Source: an uncultured Lachnospiraceae bacterium (GTDB lineage: Bacteria > Bacillota > Clostridia > Lachnospirales > Lachnospiraceae). From it: 64,000 nucleotides of DNA. Position 1 is the stretch's first letter. The number at the start of each line of letters is the position of its first letter. The stretch is taken from positions 1-64,000 of the forward strand of contig CAMQTN010000006.1 of NCBI GenBank assembly GCA_947037115.1, read 5' to 3'. The position numbers and the translations under genes were made by a program. The notes under the pieces are model-generated. The model was not told where the DNA came from, ran no database searches, and worked only from the letters and a program-made list of their open reading frames with translations. Below are positions 63,235 to 64,000 of this stretch, in pieces.

Positions 63235-63912
63235 TTACTTTGCCCCGTAGGTGTCATAGTATGCGTCTATCCTGCTCTTTAACTCGTCGTCAATGTATAC
63301 GGTTCCGTCGCAGGGCTTATTGTAGAGGCACTCCACCACTTCGTCCATGGTCACAATGGCACCTGTCTCAAAACCATATTTCTCCTTAATTTCCTCCAGC
63401 GCGCTCTTCTCGCCCGCAAGCCCCTTCTCCATACGATTTAAGGAAACCATAAGTCCCTGAATCGTGACGTCGGCCTGTGCCTTGAGAATGGGGAACGTCT
63501 CCTCGATAGATTTTCCGGATGTAGTCACGTCCTCGATGATCACCACCCTGTCGCCATCCTTTAATTTACTGCCAAGCAGAATGCCCGTATCTCCGTGATC
63601 CTTCACTTCTTTTCTGTTTGAGCAATAGCGGATCTCTTTTCCATAGAGTTCGCTGATCGCCATGGTTGTCGCCACGGTGAGGGGAATCCCTTTATAGGCA
63701 GGCCCAAAAAGGACGTCAAAATCCAGTCCATAGCGGTCATAAATCGCTTTCGCATAATACTCGCCAAGCCTCTTTAACTGCGAGCCCGTCACATAGGCGC
63801 CCGCGTTCATGAAAAACGGGGATTTCCTGCCGCTCTTCAAGGTAAAATCTCCAAACTGTAGTACACGGCTCTCCACCATGAAGCCGATAAACTCCTGTTT
63901 ATACTGTTCCAT
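63235..63912 (-). CDS. pyrE: Orotate phosphoribosyltransferase
   Basis: The ATG at 63912 is at a good distance from GGGGGT; one at 63918 (two codons earlier) is an alternative. The 225-residue product has LQFGDFTLKSGRKSPFF at the start, FDVLFGPAYKGIPLT, EIRYCSNRKEVKDHGD with the flexible-loop Lys residues, and the PRPP site RVVIIEDVTTSGKS. It makes OMP from orotate and PRPP; PyrF at 6607 then decarboxylates it. No pyrD or pyrK adjoins, so the pathway genes are scattered. The upstream part runs to the window end. Confidence 0.95.
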   Translation of the reverse strand: MEQYKQEFIGFMVESRVLQFGDFTLKSGRKSPFFMNAGAYVTGSQLKRLGEYYAKAIYDRYGLDFDVLFGPAYKGIPLTVATTMAISELYGKEIRYCSNRKEVKDHGDTGILLGSKLKDGDRVVIIEDVTTSGKSIEETFPILKAQADVTIQGLMVSLNRMEKGLAGEKSALEEIKEKYGFETGAIVTMDEVVECLYNKPCDGTVYIDDELKSRIDAYYDTYGAK

Positions 63913-64000
63913 CGCCATACCCCCATTCTTATGTTTCCCGCAATCCGAAGCTGCACACACTTCACTGTACCACATCCCGGCCTGCTTTTCAATGTGCAAT

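Overview
The window looks like chromosome of a spore-forming Clostridia, most likely a Lachnospiraceae. It carries spoVAA-AB-AC and spoVAD, ClpC, RadA, PurE/M/N/D, PyrE/PyrF, an EAL protein, an HD-GYP protein and several small proteins of that family's type. Most of it is moderately GC-rich. More AT-rich patches are present at 1-5000, 27100-28170, 34850-36330 and 41000-43800, and these hold accessory genes. No tool was run; family assignments rest on recognised motifs.

Layout. 1-2436 is a decayed conjugative-element end (partial helical protein, a TTRAP-like protein, its small partner) next to an AlkD-like/SRPBCC pair. 2945-5005 has orphan genes and the tail of a YhcG-type nuclease. 5436-7955 has spoVAD behind a candidate sigma-G promoter, then pyrF with a Nudix-like partner. 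7986-16724 runs leftward: a TPR lipoprotein, YdcF, a periplasmic-binding/GGDEF/EAL receptor, an alpha/beta hydrolase, a phosphopantetheinyl transferase and a Suv3-like helicase. 16913-23535 runs rightward as one tight signalling operon: HD-GYP response regulator, hybrid kinase with HPt, and hybrid kinase fused to DegV. 23571-26859 is an OmpR/kinase pair. 27116-28025 is a DUF3990 two-gene cassette. 28169-30985 encodes a TetM/EF-G-like GTPase fused to a Rae1/YacP ribosome-dependent nuclease domain, the most striking protein here. 31095-36509 has a chemotaxis receptor, GNAT enzyme, PDZ/radical-SAM/DUF512 protein, an AAA ATPase and a 58-residue ORF. 36638-38320 is spoVAA-AB-AC, behind a sigma-G-like promoter with the same layout as that of spoVAD.

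38450-43796 runs rightward with DUF3842, a GH42 beta-galactosidase and an AlgX/AlgI-like O-acetylation pair. tRNA-Trp lies at 44372. 45082-48694 is a heterodimeric ABC exporter, followed by LCP, RadA, a beta-rich protein, ClpC with a GntR-type regulator, and an SH3-domain membrane protein. 56752-60405 is purE-purM-purN-purD. 60509-63912 holds an M29-like aminopeptidase, two small membrane proteins and pyrE.

Four copies of a small structured element (A-D, near 14050, 46900, 56130 and 58110) sit at the stop codon of the upstream leftward gene. Their stem arms show compensating base changes, which suggests a dispersed RNA-forming repeat not explained by the genes.
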